Positions 36,302-44,918 of a stretch of DNA of 64,000 nt are shown here, in pieces. The stretch covers positions 434,001 to 498,000 of the forward strand of contig NZ_LGDY01000091.1 in assembly GCF_001279525.1 (NCBI RefSeq). Reading direction: 5' to 3'. The stretch is from Nocardia sp. NRRL S-836 (GTDB lineage Bacteria; Actinomycetota; Actinomycetes; Mycobacteriales; Pseudonocardiaceae). A model generated the notes under the pieces. It was given only the letters and a program-made list of their open reading frames with translations, ran no database searches and was not told where the DNA came from. The position numbers were made by a program, and so were the translations under genes. The stretch's first letter is position 1. Each line of letters begins with the position of its first letter.

Positions 36302-39300
36302 CACAGGTCTTTCAGGTCCATGGTGCGCAACGAGTCACCGATGAAGGCGAGCAGGTCGCCCACGGTCGGGGTGAGGCCGAACCCGGTGCACTTGCGGGCG
36401 AGGTCGGCGACCTCGTGGAACTCGCGGGCCATCCACTCGACCGCGACGTCGGGCCGGGAGATGTACTCCGGTGCGGAGTCGAGCTCGAACGACGGACCGG
36501 CGGTGCGGCCGGGACGCCCGGACGGCAGCGTGACGATCAGCTCGCCCAGCGGCCGCAGCACACCGGTCATGATGTCCAGCGACCAGTTCATCAGCCGGGA
36601 GCGGCGCAGCGACTTGTCCGGGCTGTACCCGAAGTGCTGCACCATCAGCTGCATCGCGAGGAAGTACGACCGGTTGAACGCCTTCATGGCGATGCGGGCC
36701 GGCTCGTGGGTGACGTGGTCCAGCGCCGGGTTGCCCGGTGTCAGCGTGGGGTTGCGCATCACCGGGTAGGCCGGGTTCCACGGGATCCTGCGGTCGTTCG
36801 GGCCCTTGGCGCGTTCCGCGATCAGCAGCTCGGAGATGCGCAGGAACGTGTCGAAGTGCGACTCCTCCTCCGGCAGCGTCGAGGGGATCTGACCGCCCTC
36901 GCCGTGCTCGGTGACGAAGTCGATGGCGAACACGGCGCTCGCCACGTCGTCGACTTCCAGCTGGTAGTCGGGGTGCACCGCGTTGACCGACTCGCGCATG
37001 AACAGGTGGTGCGCGCCGCCGCCACGGCCCTTCTTCACCAGGAACACGCCCGGCACGGCCTGGATGCCCTCGCGGATCGCCGCGTACAGCTCGCTCAGCG
37101 ACCCGTACTGGTACGGCTCGCCGTCCGCGCGCAGGACCGTGGAGTCGTTGCCCTCGATGTCGTCGATCAGGTCGTGCGGTTGTTCCAGCGCCACGAACCG
37201 TTGCACGCTCGCGAGGTTCAGCGCCTCCAGCGAGAACTCCAGCGGGACGCAGACCTGGCTGTTGAACGTGCCGAAGTCCAGCCTGGGCAGGTGGAACGGC
37301 CGGCCCATCGCCATCAGGATGTTGTTGATCGCGAGGAAGTGCATCATCTCCTCGCGGGCGACGGACATCAGGCTGCCGCGGATGCCGTTGCTCCACGTCT
37401 CGGTGCCCTCGCCGCACGCGGTGAGCAGCTGCTCCTCGGTCCACTCACCGCGCTCGACCAGCTTCTTGCCCGCGCCGTGCGTCGGCACGCTGTACGCCGC
37501 GTAGAGGTACTGCACCATGGTGGCCAGCTCGATCGACGCCGCCTGGTACAGCGCGTGCAGCAACTGGTCCTTCGTGGTGATGGTGCCGAGTTTGCGCTGC
37601 TGCGGCACGAAAGTCGGCGGGGTCTGCCGCTGGGCGTCGTCGGCGAGCAGGTAGCGCAGCATCAGCCGGATCTGCGGGGCGCTCATGTCGCGCGTCGGCG
37701 GCATGTAGAACGTCTTCGCCTTGTGCTCGGGTGCCGACACGTGCCAGATCAGCCGGGCATAGGGCTCGACCTTGAACTCGTCGGCGAGGCTCAGCACCTC
37801 CGACCGCATGAACGAGTACTGCAGCTCGTAGTAGGCGAGTGCCTCGCGGTACAGCGTGGGGAAGGTGATCTCCTCGTCCGGCAGTGCGTCGAGGTGCCAG
37901 TGGTCGGGCAGCACCCGCACCGCCACGGACCCGACCGCCGACCAGTAGCCCTGCGCGTCGTCGTTGTCGTAGCGCTCGGCCGCCGTGGCACCCGCCGGCT
38001 CCGGTGTGGTCTCCGGTCGCAGCAGGAGCCTCGTCGCACCGCCGCGCACGCCCTTGAGGGTGATCGTGCCGCGGCCGTGCTCGTCGGTCGCCAGCACCTG
38101 CGTGGGCCGGTACTCGGACTGCCCGGCCGGCAGGAAGGCGACGAGCCGCGCGGTGTCGCGGTCCTGCGCCAGCGGCAGTCCGGCGGGGTTGACGTACTGC
38201 CCGACGTGGATGCGGTCGACGCGCGCGGGCACACCGCGCACGTACGAGCGGACCGGGATCTCGACGGCGTGGTCCTCGCCGGTCCCGGTGTTCTCGTGCT
38301 CCAGGAACAACGCGGCCTCGTCGGACTCGACCACGACCTCCTCCTCGCGCGACAGCACGGTGCCGGCGGGGTCGGTGATCACCAGCGCCTCGGCGGGGTC
38401 GCCGGTGCCACCGTCCACACGGGACGCCACGACGATGCCGGACGTGGGGGCGTCCGGTGCGGGCGTGATGGTGGCGAGCAGCGTGCCCGACGCCGTGCGC
38501 ACCTCCAGGTCGGTCCGCGGCTGGGCGGTGACCAGGTTCGCGGTGACGTGGGAGTCGCTGACGTGCACGGACACGTTGTGCAGCGCCGATCCGGTGGTGC
38601 GCGGGGTGAGCAGCCGCCCGGCCGGGTAGCTGCGCAGCTCGTGGCGGTGCCAGGCCGCGATGGTCCCGCGCAGCCGCCAGACGTCCGGCTGGCCCTCGCC
38701 GGTGTGCTTCTGGTCGGTGAGCGCGAACTGGACCACCAGGCCGTCCGCGTCGTCCTCGACCACCTCGGCCAGCCGCGCGAGGGCGGGGGAGTCCGCGAAC
38801 CCGTCGAGCCAGTGCAGTCCCTCGGTCTTGTCCACGGCGAACTGGTGCAGCACGGTGTGGAACTGGTTCCAGCGCGGCGGGCACATGCCGTTCACGTCAC
38901 CGGTCACGAGGTACGGGACGTCGTGCGAGCGGCCGGAGCGCCCGAGCGCGAGCTGGCCGACCATCAGCGTTGTGGTCCAGTTCGAGGCCGGGTCGACGTC
39001 GAACACGCGGCACCGGTTGGCCGTGCCCGCGGTGTAGTCGCAGAAGTGGCCCCAGAAGTCGAGCTGGCGGCCCACGAGCAGGTCGCCGGTGCTCACCTCG
39101 CCCGCGGCGAGCTCGGTGCCGACGATCCGCGCGTCGACCCAGAAGTGGCCGTTGCCCTCGAAGTTGTGGCCCTTGGACTCGCCCAGGAAGTCGTAGTACT
39201 CCTGCACCGGGCGGTCGGTGTCGAACACGCCGTTGTCGTCGATGGCCCGGTTGGTCTCCAGGTCCAGCCAGCCCGCCCGCGGCCCGGTCGGCAGCCGGGT

Positions 39301-39348
39301 GATCGCGGCGCCGGCGAAGTGCAGCCGGGGCAGGTCGAAGACGCTCAT
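36301..39348 (-). CDS. RebD/StaD/VioB-like chromopyrrolate synthase
   Basis: The 1015-residue protein starts MSVFDLPRLHFAGAAITRLP and is about the length of RebD (1013). The N-terminal half is a VioB/RebD-specific beta-rich region. The C-terminal half carries a ferritin-like iminophenyl-pyruvate dimer synthase domain with SLMSVAREEMMHFLAINNIL and EEESHFDTFLRISELL as diiron-type Glu/His motifs. It couples two indolepyruvate imines to chromopyrrolic acid, the first committed bisindole. It overlaps the upstream methyltransferase stop (ATGA) and its own stop overlaps the next gene. This is the diagnostic gene of the cluster. Confidence 0.95.
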   Translation of the reverse strand: MSVFDLPRLHFAGAAITRLPTGPRAGWLDLETNRAIDDNGVFDTDRPVQEYYDFLGESKGHNFEGNGHFWVDARIVGTELAAGEVSTGDLLVGRQLDFWGHFCDYTAGTANRCRVFDVDPASNWTTTLMVGQLALGRSGRSHDVPYLVTGDVNGMCPPRWNQFHTVLHQFAVDKTEGLHWLDGFADSPALARLAEVVEDDADGLVVQFALTDQKHTGEGQPDVWRLRGTIAAWHRHELRSYPAGRLLTPRTTGSALHNVSVHVSDSHVTANLVTAQPRTDLEVRTASGTLLATITPAPDAPTSGIVVASRVDGGTGDPAEALVITDPAGTVLSREEEVVVESDEAALFLEHENTGTGEDHAVEIPVRSYVRGVPARVDRIHVGQYVNPAGLPLAQDRDTARLVAFLPAGQSEYRPTQVLATDEHGRGTITLKGVRGGATRLLLRPETTPEPAGATAAERYDNDDAQGYWSAVGSVAVRVLPDHWHLDALPDEEITFPTLYREALAYYELQYSFMRSEVLSLADEFKVEPYARLIWHVSAPEHKAKTFYMPPTRDMSAPQIRLMLRYLLADDAQRQTPPTFVPQQRKLGTITTKDQLLHALYQAASIELATMVQYLYAAYSVPTHGAGKKLVERGEWTEEQLLTACGEGTETWSNGIRGSLMSVAREEMMHFLAINNILMAMGRPFHLPRLDFGTFNSQVCVPLEFSLEALNLASVQRFVALEQPHDLIDDIEGNDSTVLRADGEPYQYGSLSELYAAIREGIQAVPGVFLVKKGRGGGAHHLFMRESVNAVHPDYQLEVDDVASAVFAIDFVTEHGEGGQIPSTLPEEESHFDTFLRISELLIAERAKGPNDRRIPWNPAYPVMRNPTLTPGNPALDHVTHEPARIAMKAFNRSYFLAMQLMVQHFGYSPDKSLRRSRLMNWSLDIMTGVLRPLGELIVTLPSGRPGRTAGPSFELDSAPEYISRPDVAVEWMAREFHEVADLARKCTGFGLTPTVGDLLAFIGDSLRTMDLKDL

Positions 39349-40037
39349 GCGTTGTCCCAGACGGCCGCGCTCATGGTGGGGATGAGGTCCTTGGTGATGC
39401 GCACGCCGGGCAGCGCCTTCTCGTACTGCAGCCGGAACTCCGTGTCGGTGAGCGGCATCGCCGCCGCGCTCATCTCCAGCCAGCGCGGGTGCAGCATCAT
39501 CCGGACCGAGTCGCAGGCGGCCTCGACGTCGCCGGAGACGTCGTAGATGATCTTGCCGGTCTGGAACGCGTAGGCGCTCTGCTCGGCCGGTGCGGCCGCA
39601 CCGTCGGGCTGGGTGACGTCGACGACGACCAGCCGCCCGCCGGGTGCGACGAGGGCGCGCAGCACGGGCAGCACCTCGTCCGCGGGGCCCATGTGGAACA
39701 CCGCGTTCACCGACATGACGAGGTCGAACCGGCCGTCGTGCTCCGGCGTCAGGTCGACGGCGTTGCGGCACTCGTAGCGCACCGGGACGCGGGTCGGTTT
39801 CGTGGCCGCGATGTCGAGCATCTTCTGCGAGACGTCGACACCGACCACCTCGTCGTACCGGTCGGCGAGCATGCCGCAGTTGTTGCCGCTGCCGCAGCCC
39901 ACGTCGAGCGCGCGGGTGCCGGCGGGCAGCTGCTCGATGAGCCACGACCGCACCGGGCTCGTGGCGGCGTCACGGATCACCGTGAACCGCTCGTAGAGCT
40001 CGGCCAGGTCATCAAAGTACGCTTCCGGGGCGCTCAT
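39345..40037 (-). CDS. Small class I SAM methyltransferase of the bisindole cluster
   Basis: The 230-residue protein has motif I LDVGCGSGNNCGMLA, then GVDVSQKMLDIA, FDLVMSVNAVFHM and GGRLVVVDVTQP. It is a UbiE/UbiG-like class I methyltransferase without extra domains. As the first gene of the long leftward operon (starting 40037 with GAGGAA before it), it likely acts in tailoring, for example imide N- or tryptoline O-methylation. The position cannot be predicted from sequence. It is overlapped by ATGA with the RebD-like gene. Confidence 0.9.
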   Translation of the reverse strand: MSAPEAYFDDLAELYERFTVIRDAATSPVRSWLIEQLPAGTRALDVGCGSGNNCGMLADRYDEVVGVDVSQKMLDIAATKPTRVPVRYECRNAVDLTPEHDGRFDLVMSVNAVFHMGPADEVLPVLRALVAPGGRLVVVDVTQPDGAAAPAEQSAYAFQTGKIIYDVSGDVEAACDSVRMMLHPRWLEMSAAAMPLTDTEFRLQYEKALPGVRITKDLIPTMSAAVWDNA

Positions 40038-40240
40038 TGAGGTTCCTCGACTTCCGGCAGTCCCACGACTGGATCGCCTCCACCATCGAGCGTCCGGCAG
40101 TCGGCTGAAAGGACGGCGCGGAGAACCTGCGCGCTCGCGCAGGGTGGCCCGCCGATCACGCCGCGGCGCGGGCGATGTGGTGTGTCCGCGCACGTCGCGA
40201 TACTGCATTCGCACATTCGCCGACGTGAATGAGGAAGCCG
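40038..40240. promoter_or_regulatory. Divergent promoter region of the two cluster operons
   Basis: These 203 bases separate the leftward methyltransferase operon from the rightward monooxygenase operon. At 40126-40143 there is an 18-base near-perfect palindrome (cctgcgcg ct cgcgcagg), a candidate operator. Another pair of 7-base arms (cacgtcg/cgacgtg, near 40191-40227) is spaced by 23 bases. Confidence 0.5.
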
Positions 40241-41845
40241 ATGCGCGACGAACGCGACTGCGACGTCCTGGTGGTGGGTGCGGGGCCGACCGGCCTGTGC
40301 GCGGCGTTGATGCTGGCGCAGCACGGTGTGCGCGTGCGGGTGGTCGACCTCAAGTCCGGTCCGGTCGAGCAGGCGCGCGCCGCGATCGTGCACGCGCGCA
40401 CGCTGGAGTACTTCGACCGGCTGGGGGTCGCCGAGGCGGCGGTCGCCCGCGGCCTGCCGATCACCGACGTCGCCATCCACGAGGCCGGCCGGCACGTGGG
40501 GGACATGCCGCTGGCCGGGGAGGGCACCGCCGACCGGACCCGGTTCCCCTACGCGCTCGCGCTGGAGCAGTTCGAGACCGAGCGGGTGCTGGTGGAGGCG
40601 TTGAAGGAGCACCACGTCGACGTCGAGTGGAACACGGCGGTGGCCGGCCTGACCGACTCCGGGGAGGTCGTCACCGCGACCACGGACGACGGGCGGTCGA
40701 TCACGGCGCGCTGGCTGGTCGGTGCCGACGGGGCGAGCAGCGTGGTGCGCGGGTTCGTCGGCCAGTCGTTCGACGGCGAGACCTACGACCAGGCCGGCAT
40801 GCTCGCGGACGTCACGCTGGACGTCGACCTGGGCGTGCGGGGCATGCGCCTGAACCTGACCCGCGGCGGTTTCGTCGGCATCCTGCCACTGGCGTCCGGG
40901 CGGTGCCGGCTCTTCGGGGTGGTGCCACCACAGCTGGAGCGGGCGCCGTCACAGCACAAGCCGTCGCACGAGGCCTACGCGCCGCTGGCCGCAGAAGACC
41001 TCCAGCAGTGGTTCGAGAACTACTTCAAGGTCGACGCCCGGCTGAAGGAGATCGTCTGGGCGTCGATGTTCCGGTTCCACAGCCGGATCGCGTCCCGGTT
41101 CCGCGTGGGCAACGTCTTCCTCGCCGGCGACGCGGCGCACATCCACAACCCGGCGGGCGGCCAGGGACTCAACCTCGGCGTCGGGGACGCGGTCAACCTC
41201 GCCTGGAAGCTCGCGCAGGTCGTGAACGGCGAGGCACCCGAGTGGCTGCTCGACACCTACGAGTCGGAACGCCGCCCGATCGCCAGGACCGTGCTCAAGC
41301 GCACCGACCTCGGGTTCAAGCTGGAGACCGGGAACAGCGCGGTGGCGGTGTGGATGCGCACGCACGTGGCGACCCGCGTGGTCGGCGTGGTGTCCCGGCT
41401 GGCGCCGATCCGGCGGATGTTCTTCCACATGTTCTCCCAGCTGTGGATCAGCTACCGCAACTCGCCCGCGGTCGGCCCCGGCACCGGACCGCTGCGGCCG
41501 GGCGACCGGGCGCCGTACGCGGAGATCAGGCCCACCCGGGACGGGGCGAGCAGCGTGCTGGACCTGACGCACGGCGCCGGGTACCACGTCCTGCTGTTCG
41601 GGGCGCAGTCGCTCGACACCGACCGGCTGGCGGCGAGCCTGGACGACCGGTACACCGTGGCGATCACCACCCACGTGCTCCCGCCGGAGGAGGAGGCCGC
41701 CTACCGCGTGTACCAGGCGAACGGTCCGCTGCTCGTGCTCATCCGGCCGGACGGGCACATCGCGGCGGTCGCGGAACCGCAGTCGGTGCAGAACGTCGTG
41801 GACCACCTCGACACCGTGCTCACGCGGGTGAAGTCACCCGTCTGA
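40241..41845 (+). CDS. FAD-dependent aromatic monooxygenase of the bisindole cluster
   Basis: The 534-residue protein has FAD motif VLVVGAGPTGLCAALMLAQHG, the DGASSVVR strand, second FAD motif GNVFLAGDAAHIHNPAGGQG, and a C-terminal thioredoxin-like domain (about 400-534, GAGYHVLLFG). This is the MhpA/PgaE/RebC group layout, distinct from the RebC-like protein at 26535-28136. It is a candidate for the second X-type oxygenase that oxidises and rearranges the carbazole into an indolotryptoline. ATG 40241 was chosen over ATG 40229 because GAGGAAG lies directly before it. It leads the rightward operon, with a methyltransferase gene 93 bases after its stop. Confidence 0.9.
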   Translation: MRDERDCDVLVVGAGPTGLCAALMLAQHGVRVRVVDLKSGPVEQARAAIVHARTLEYFDRLGVAEAAVARGLPITDVAIHEAGRHVGDMPLAGEGTADRTRFPYALALEQFETERVLVEALKEHHVDVEWNTAVAGLTDSGEVVTATTDDGRSITARWLVGADGASSVVRGFVGQSFDGETYDQAGMLADVTLDVDLGVRGMRLNLTRGGFVGILPLASGRCRLFGVVPPQLERAPSQHKPSHEAYAPLAAEDLQQWFENYFKVDARLKEIVWASMFRFHSRIASRFRVGNVFLAGDAAHIHNPAGGQGLNLGVGDAVNLAWKLAQVVNGEAPEWLLDTYESERRPIARTVLKRTDLGFKLETGNSAVAVWMRTHVATRVVGVVSRLAPIRRMFFHMFSQLWISYRNSPAVGPGTGPLRPGDRAPYAEIRPTRDGASSVLDLTHGAGYHVLLFGAQSLDTDRLAASLDDRYTVAITTHVLPPEEEAAYRVYQANGPLLVLIRPDGHIAAVAEPQSVQNVVDHLDTVLTRVKSPV

Positions 41846-41938
41846 ACGGCGTCACCCACACGGCCCCATGCCACGCATCCGCGTGGGATCGATCCCGCGC
41901 GGTGTTCGGAGTCCGGTCCGTTCTCCCACACTGGGCCC

Positions 41939-42634
41939 ATGACACAGACCGGCAAGACCGACGAGTCCCGCGGGTTCTCCGACCCGGAGTACTGGAACTT
42001 CATGTACGACGAGGGAACCGCGCCGTGGCTCATCGGCGGACCGCAGCCCGCGGTCGTCGCACTGGAGGAGCAGGGACTGATCCGCGGCCGGGTGCTCGAA
42101 CCCGGCTGCGGCTCCGGCGAGCACACCATCCTGTTCACCAAGCTCGGCTACGACTCCCTCGGCGTCGACCTGTCGCCGAGCGCGATCGCCTACGCCCGAC
42201 GCACGGCGGTCGAACGCGGTGTGCCCGGGGCCCGGTTCGAGGTGGCGAACATGCTCCACCCCGAGGAGCACCCGTTCCTCTCCGGCGGGTTCGACACCGT
42301 CGTCGACGTGGCGCTGTTCCACGGCTTCGGTGCCTACGGCGACGGCCCGGAGGCCTCGAAGGCGTACGCGGCGGTGCTGCACTCGCTCACCAACCCCGGC
42401 GCGCTGGTGCACATCCTCGCCCACTCCGACGCCGCGCCGGGGCTGAGCTCCAGCATCAGCGACGACGTCATCCGCGCGACGTTCCAGGACGGCTGGGAGG
42501 TCGAGAGCATCGAGGCGTCCAGCTACCAGGGGTTCATCACCGAGCAGATCTCCGAGGTCGCCGTGCAGCGCGGGCTGCCCGCGCACGGGCACGTCGAGCT
42601 CGCCGCGTGGCTCGGCCGCATCCGCCGGCTCTGA
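41939..42634 (+). CDS. TPMT-like SAM methyltransferase of the bisindole cluster
   Basis: The 231-residue protein begins with the FSDPEYWNFMYDEGTAPWLIG phrase typical of thiopurine-methyltransferase-like actinomycete enzymes. It has motif I VLEPGCGSGEHTILF and VDLSPSAIAYARR, and ends in a substrate-lid region. It is the third methyltransferase of the cluster and probably O- or N-methylates the bisindole. Its ATG has no strong ribosome site. It is followed by a strong terminator that separates it from the convergent Rieske system. Confidence 0.9.
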   Translation: MTQTGKTDESRGFSDPEYWNFMYDEGTAPWLIGGPQPAVVALEEQGLIRGRVLEPGCGSGEHTILFTKLGYDSLGVDLSPSAIAYARRTAVERGVPGARFEVANMLHPEEHPFLSGGFDTVVDVALFHGFGAYGDGPEASKAYAAVLHSLTNPGALVHILAHSDAAPGLSSSISDDVIRATFQDGWEVESIEASSYQGFITEQISEVAVQRGLPAHGHVELAAWLGRIRRL

Positions 42635-42663
42635 GCGGCGCCGCCGGGTCGTGCGGGACAGCG

Positions 42664-42713
42664 GGCACGGGTCGCCGAACGTCATCGGGGCGGTGCACCC
42701 GGCGACCCGTGCC
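42664..42713. terminator. Bidirectional hairpin terminator at the right edge of the bisindole cluster
   Basis: Perfect 13-bp arms (ggcacgggtcgcc at 42664-42676 and its complement at 42701-42713) with a 24-base loop lie between the TPMT-like gene (+) and the VanB-type gene (-). Confidence 0.85.
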
Positions 42714-42715
42714 GC

Positions 42716-43645
42716 TCACAGGTCGAGCACCAGCCGGGGTGAGCGCGACCGTGACACGCAGATCATCATCGCGTCACCGCACTCCTGCTCCGCCGCGGTG
42801 AGCACGGAGTCGCGGTGCTCCGGTGTGCCGCCCAGCACGATCGTCTCGCAGGTGCCGCACGTGCCCTCCCGGCAGGACGACAGCACGGACACGCCCGCCT
42901 GTTCCACCACGTCGAGCACGGACCGGCCGGCCGGGACGCGCAGCACGGTGCCGGTCTGCGCCAGCTCGACCTCGAACTCCTGCCGTGACGGCGGTGCCAC
43001 ACCGGTCTTCGGCGCGAACCGTTCGACGTGGAGGCTCCCCTCCGGCCACGCCGCGCAGTGCTGCTCGACCGCCGTCAGCAACGCCTCCGGCCCGCAGCAG
43101 TAGACGGCGGTGCCCTCCTCCGGTTCACCGAGCAGCGCCGCCAGGTCCAGCAGGCCGTCCTCGTCCTGGGGACGGATCTCGGTGCCGGCGAGGCGTTCCA
43201 GCTCGGCGCGGAACGCCATGGAGGACCGCGTCCGGCCGCCGTAGACCAGCCGCCAGTCGTGCCCGGCCGCCTCGACCCGCGCGACCATCGGCAGGATCGG
43301 CGTGATGCCGATGCCGCCCGCGATGAACAGGTAGCGCTTCGCCTCGACGAGCTCGAAGTGGTTGCGCGGCCCGCGGACCTCGACCTGCTGACCCGCGGCG
43401 AGCACGTCGTGCACGTGCCGCGACCCGCCGCGCCCGCCCGGTTCGAGCAGGACGGCGACCGTCATGGTCGCGGTGTCGGACGGGTCGCCGCACAGCGAGT
43501 ACTGGCGGACGAGGCCGTCGGCGAGCACCAGGTCCACGTGCGCACCCGGCGTCCACGCCGGCAACGGGTCGCCGTCCGGGTGCCGCAACGTCAGCAGCAC
43601 CACGCCGTCCGCGATCACATCTTTCTTCTCCAGCACGAGTTTCAC
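42716..43645 (-). CDS. VanB-type phthalate-family oxygenase reductase
   Basis: The 309-residue protein has an FMN-binding barrel with RQYSLCGDPSD, an NAD domain with FIAGGIGITPILPM and VYCCGPEALL, and a C-terminal plant-type [2Fe-2S] ferredoxin (SCREGTCGTCETIVLGG, MMICVSRS). It passes electrons from NADH to the Rieske oxygenase encoded just upstream. GTG 43645 overlaps the stop of a 52-residue gene (GTGA), so the three genes form one coupled operon. Confidence 0.94.
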   Translation of the reverse strand: MKLVLEKKDVIADGVVLLTLRHPDGDPLPAWTPGAHVDLVLADGLVRQYSLCGDPSDTATMTVAVLLEPGGRGGSRHVHDVLAAGQQVEVRGPRNHFELVEAKRYLFIAGGIGITPILPMVARVEAAGHDWRLVYGGRTRSSMAFRAELERLAGTEIRPQDEDGLLDLAALLGEPEEGTAVYCCGPEALLTAVEQHCAAWPEGSLHVERFAPKTGVAPPSRQEFEVELAQTGTVLRVPAGRSVLDVVEQAGVSVLSSCREGTCGTCETIVLGGTPEHRDSVLTAAEQECGDAMMICVSRSRSPRLVLDL

Positions 43646-43800
43646 GGCGCGTGCCCCTCGGGGTGGGCGAGCAGCCACTCCCACAGCTCGACCGGGTCCT
43701 CGAACCCGCGCTCCGCGGCGCAGTGGCACACCGCGCGGAGCCGGTCGGTGCCGGGCACCCAGTGGACGCGCACCACGCGGTCGCCGGTGAGCGCGTTCAC
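43642..43800 (-). CDS. Conserved-looking 52-residue protein between Rieske oxygenase and reductase
   Basis: GTG 43800 to TGA 43642. The sequence starts VNALTGDRVVRVHWVPGTDR and contains LRAVCHCAAERGFEDPVELWEWLLAHPEGH. It overlaps the oxygenase stop and the reductase start by GTGA on both sides, with GC-rich third positions, so it is a real gene. It has a Cys-His-Cys triplet that could hold a metal, and the end HPEGHAP adds two His. I do not recognise a family. It may be a small assembly or electron-transfer factor of the Rieske system. Confidence 0.75.
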   Translation of the reverse strand: MNALTGDRVVRVHWVPGTDRLRAVCHCAAERGFEDPVELWEWLLAHPEGHAP

Positions 43801-44831
43801 GCGTTGTCCCGCAGGCGCTTGAGCATCCGCCGCGCGGCGAGCCCACCGGTGTCGATGTTGATCGACAGCTCCTGGTAGCCCTCCGGTTCTCCCGCGATGA
43901 CCTGCTCCAGCACGTTCAGCGCCACCACGTCCTGCATGACGACGGTGCGGTTGCTCTCGGCGAGGAACGCGGAGACCTCCTCGTCGCCGAGCGCGAAGTC
44001 CCGTGCCACGGCCCAGAAGTCGTGCGTCGAGGTCTCGGTCTCCGGCGTGATCGCGTACACGACCTCGACGTGGAACGCGTCCGGGTCGCTCCCGTCGGGT
44101 GCGGGCGTGGAACCGACGGGCGCGATGCGGCTGTGCAGCTTGTACAGGCACGGCGGGGTGTACTCGATGTCCTGCCAGCGCGCGATCCGGCCCTCCAGCC
44201 CGGTCGACTTCGAGTAGAACGGCGGGCATTCCGCGTCGTCCATGTGCCGTGAGACGTAGACGATGCCCGCGTCCTCGTCCACCTCGGTCGTGACCGGCGT
44301 GGCGGCGACCTCCGGCGTGCCGATGTAACCGCCGTGCAGGTACGTCTCGTGCGAGAGGTCCAGCAGGTTGTCGACCAGCAGCTCGTACCTGGCGTTCAAC
44401 GGTTCCATGCCGCAGACCGTCGTGTAGTCCGGCGAGACGAGCCACGGCGCGCGCGGAATCTTCCGGGTGTCGGCCTTCTCCGGGTCGCCGATGAACACCC
44501 ACACGAACGAGTCCTGCTCGACGACCGGGTAGGGCAGCAGCCGCGCGGTGCGGGGGATGCGGGTCTGCCCCGGCACGGCGACGCACCTGCCACCGGAGTC
44601 GTAGGTGAAACCGTGGTAGCCGCACACCACCTGGTCGTCGACGAGCCGCGAGGGCGGCTGGGACAGCGGGAACCGGCGGTGCACGCAGCGGTCCGGCACG
44701 GCCGTCACGACTCCGGCGCGGGTGCGCCAGAACAGGACCGGTTCGCCGCAGACGGTGCGGCTGAACAGGTCGTGCTCGATCTCGGACCCGTAGGCGGCGA
44801 CGTACCACTGGTCACGTGGGAAGCCGGTCAT
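43797..44831 (-). CDS. VanA-type Rieske oxygenase (aromatic O-demethylase/hydroxylase-like)
   Basis: The 344-residue protein has a Rieske [2Fe-2S] site (Cys49-x-His51 and Cys70-x2-His73) and a mononuclear iron site in NLLDLSHETYLHGG with His161 and His166 and an acidic partner after about 290. It resembles vanillate O-demethylase and related demethylases. Substrate is unknown; a methoxyaromatic or a bisindole are both possible. AGGAGG precedes ATG 44831. It leads the operon oxygenase - small protein - reductase, downstream of an IclR gene transcribed the same way. Confidence 0.92.
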   Translation of the reverse strand: MTGFPRDQWYVAAYGSEIEHDLFSRTVCGEPVLFWRTRAGVVTAVPDRCVHRRFPLSQPPSRLVDDQVVCGYHGFTYDSGGRCVAVPGQTRIPRTARLLPYPVVEQDSFVWVFIGDPEKADTRKIPRAPWLVSPDYTTVCGMEPLNARYELLVDNLLDLSHETYLHGGYIGTPEVAATPVTTEVDEDAGIVYVSRHMDDAECPPFYSKSTGLEGRIARWQDIEYTPPCLYKLHSRIAPVGSTPAPDGSDPDAFHVEVVYAITPETETSTHDFWAVARDFALGDEEVSAFLAESNRTVVMQDVVALNVLEQVIAGEPEGYQELSINIDTGGLAARRMLKRLRDNA

Positions 44832-44895
44832 CGGTGCTCCTCCTCGGTGGTGGGAAGGCCACAGCGTGGCGGAGACCACTACCGGATAAGCAGCA

Positions 44896-44912
44896 CCATT
44901 TCCGGAAAATGG
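44896..44912. promoter_or_regulatory. Candidate IclR operator
   Basis: The palindrome ccattt-ccgga-aaatgg has perfect 6-base arms and lies 65 bases before the Rieske oxygenase start and just after the IclR gene stop. IclR-family boxes are often of the form GGAAA-N-TTTCC, which this resembles. Confidence 0.5.
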
Positions 44913-44918
44913 AAGCCC

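Noticed and set aside
36415..39546. A 1043-codon frame on the plus strand opposite the RebD-like gene
   Set aside because: The opposite strand encodes the conserved RebD-like protein; this one is the complementary shadow.
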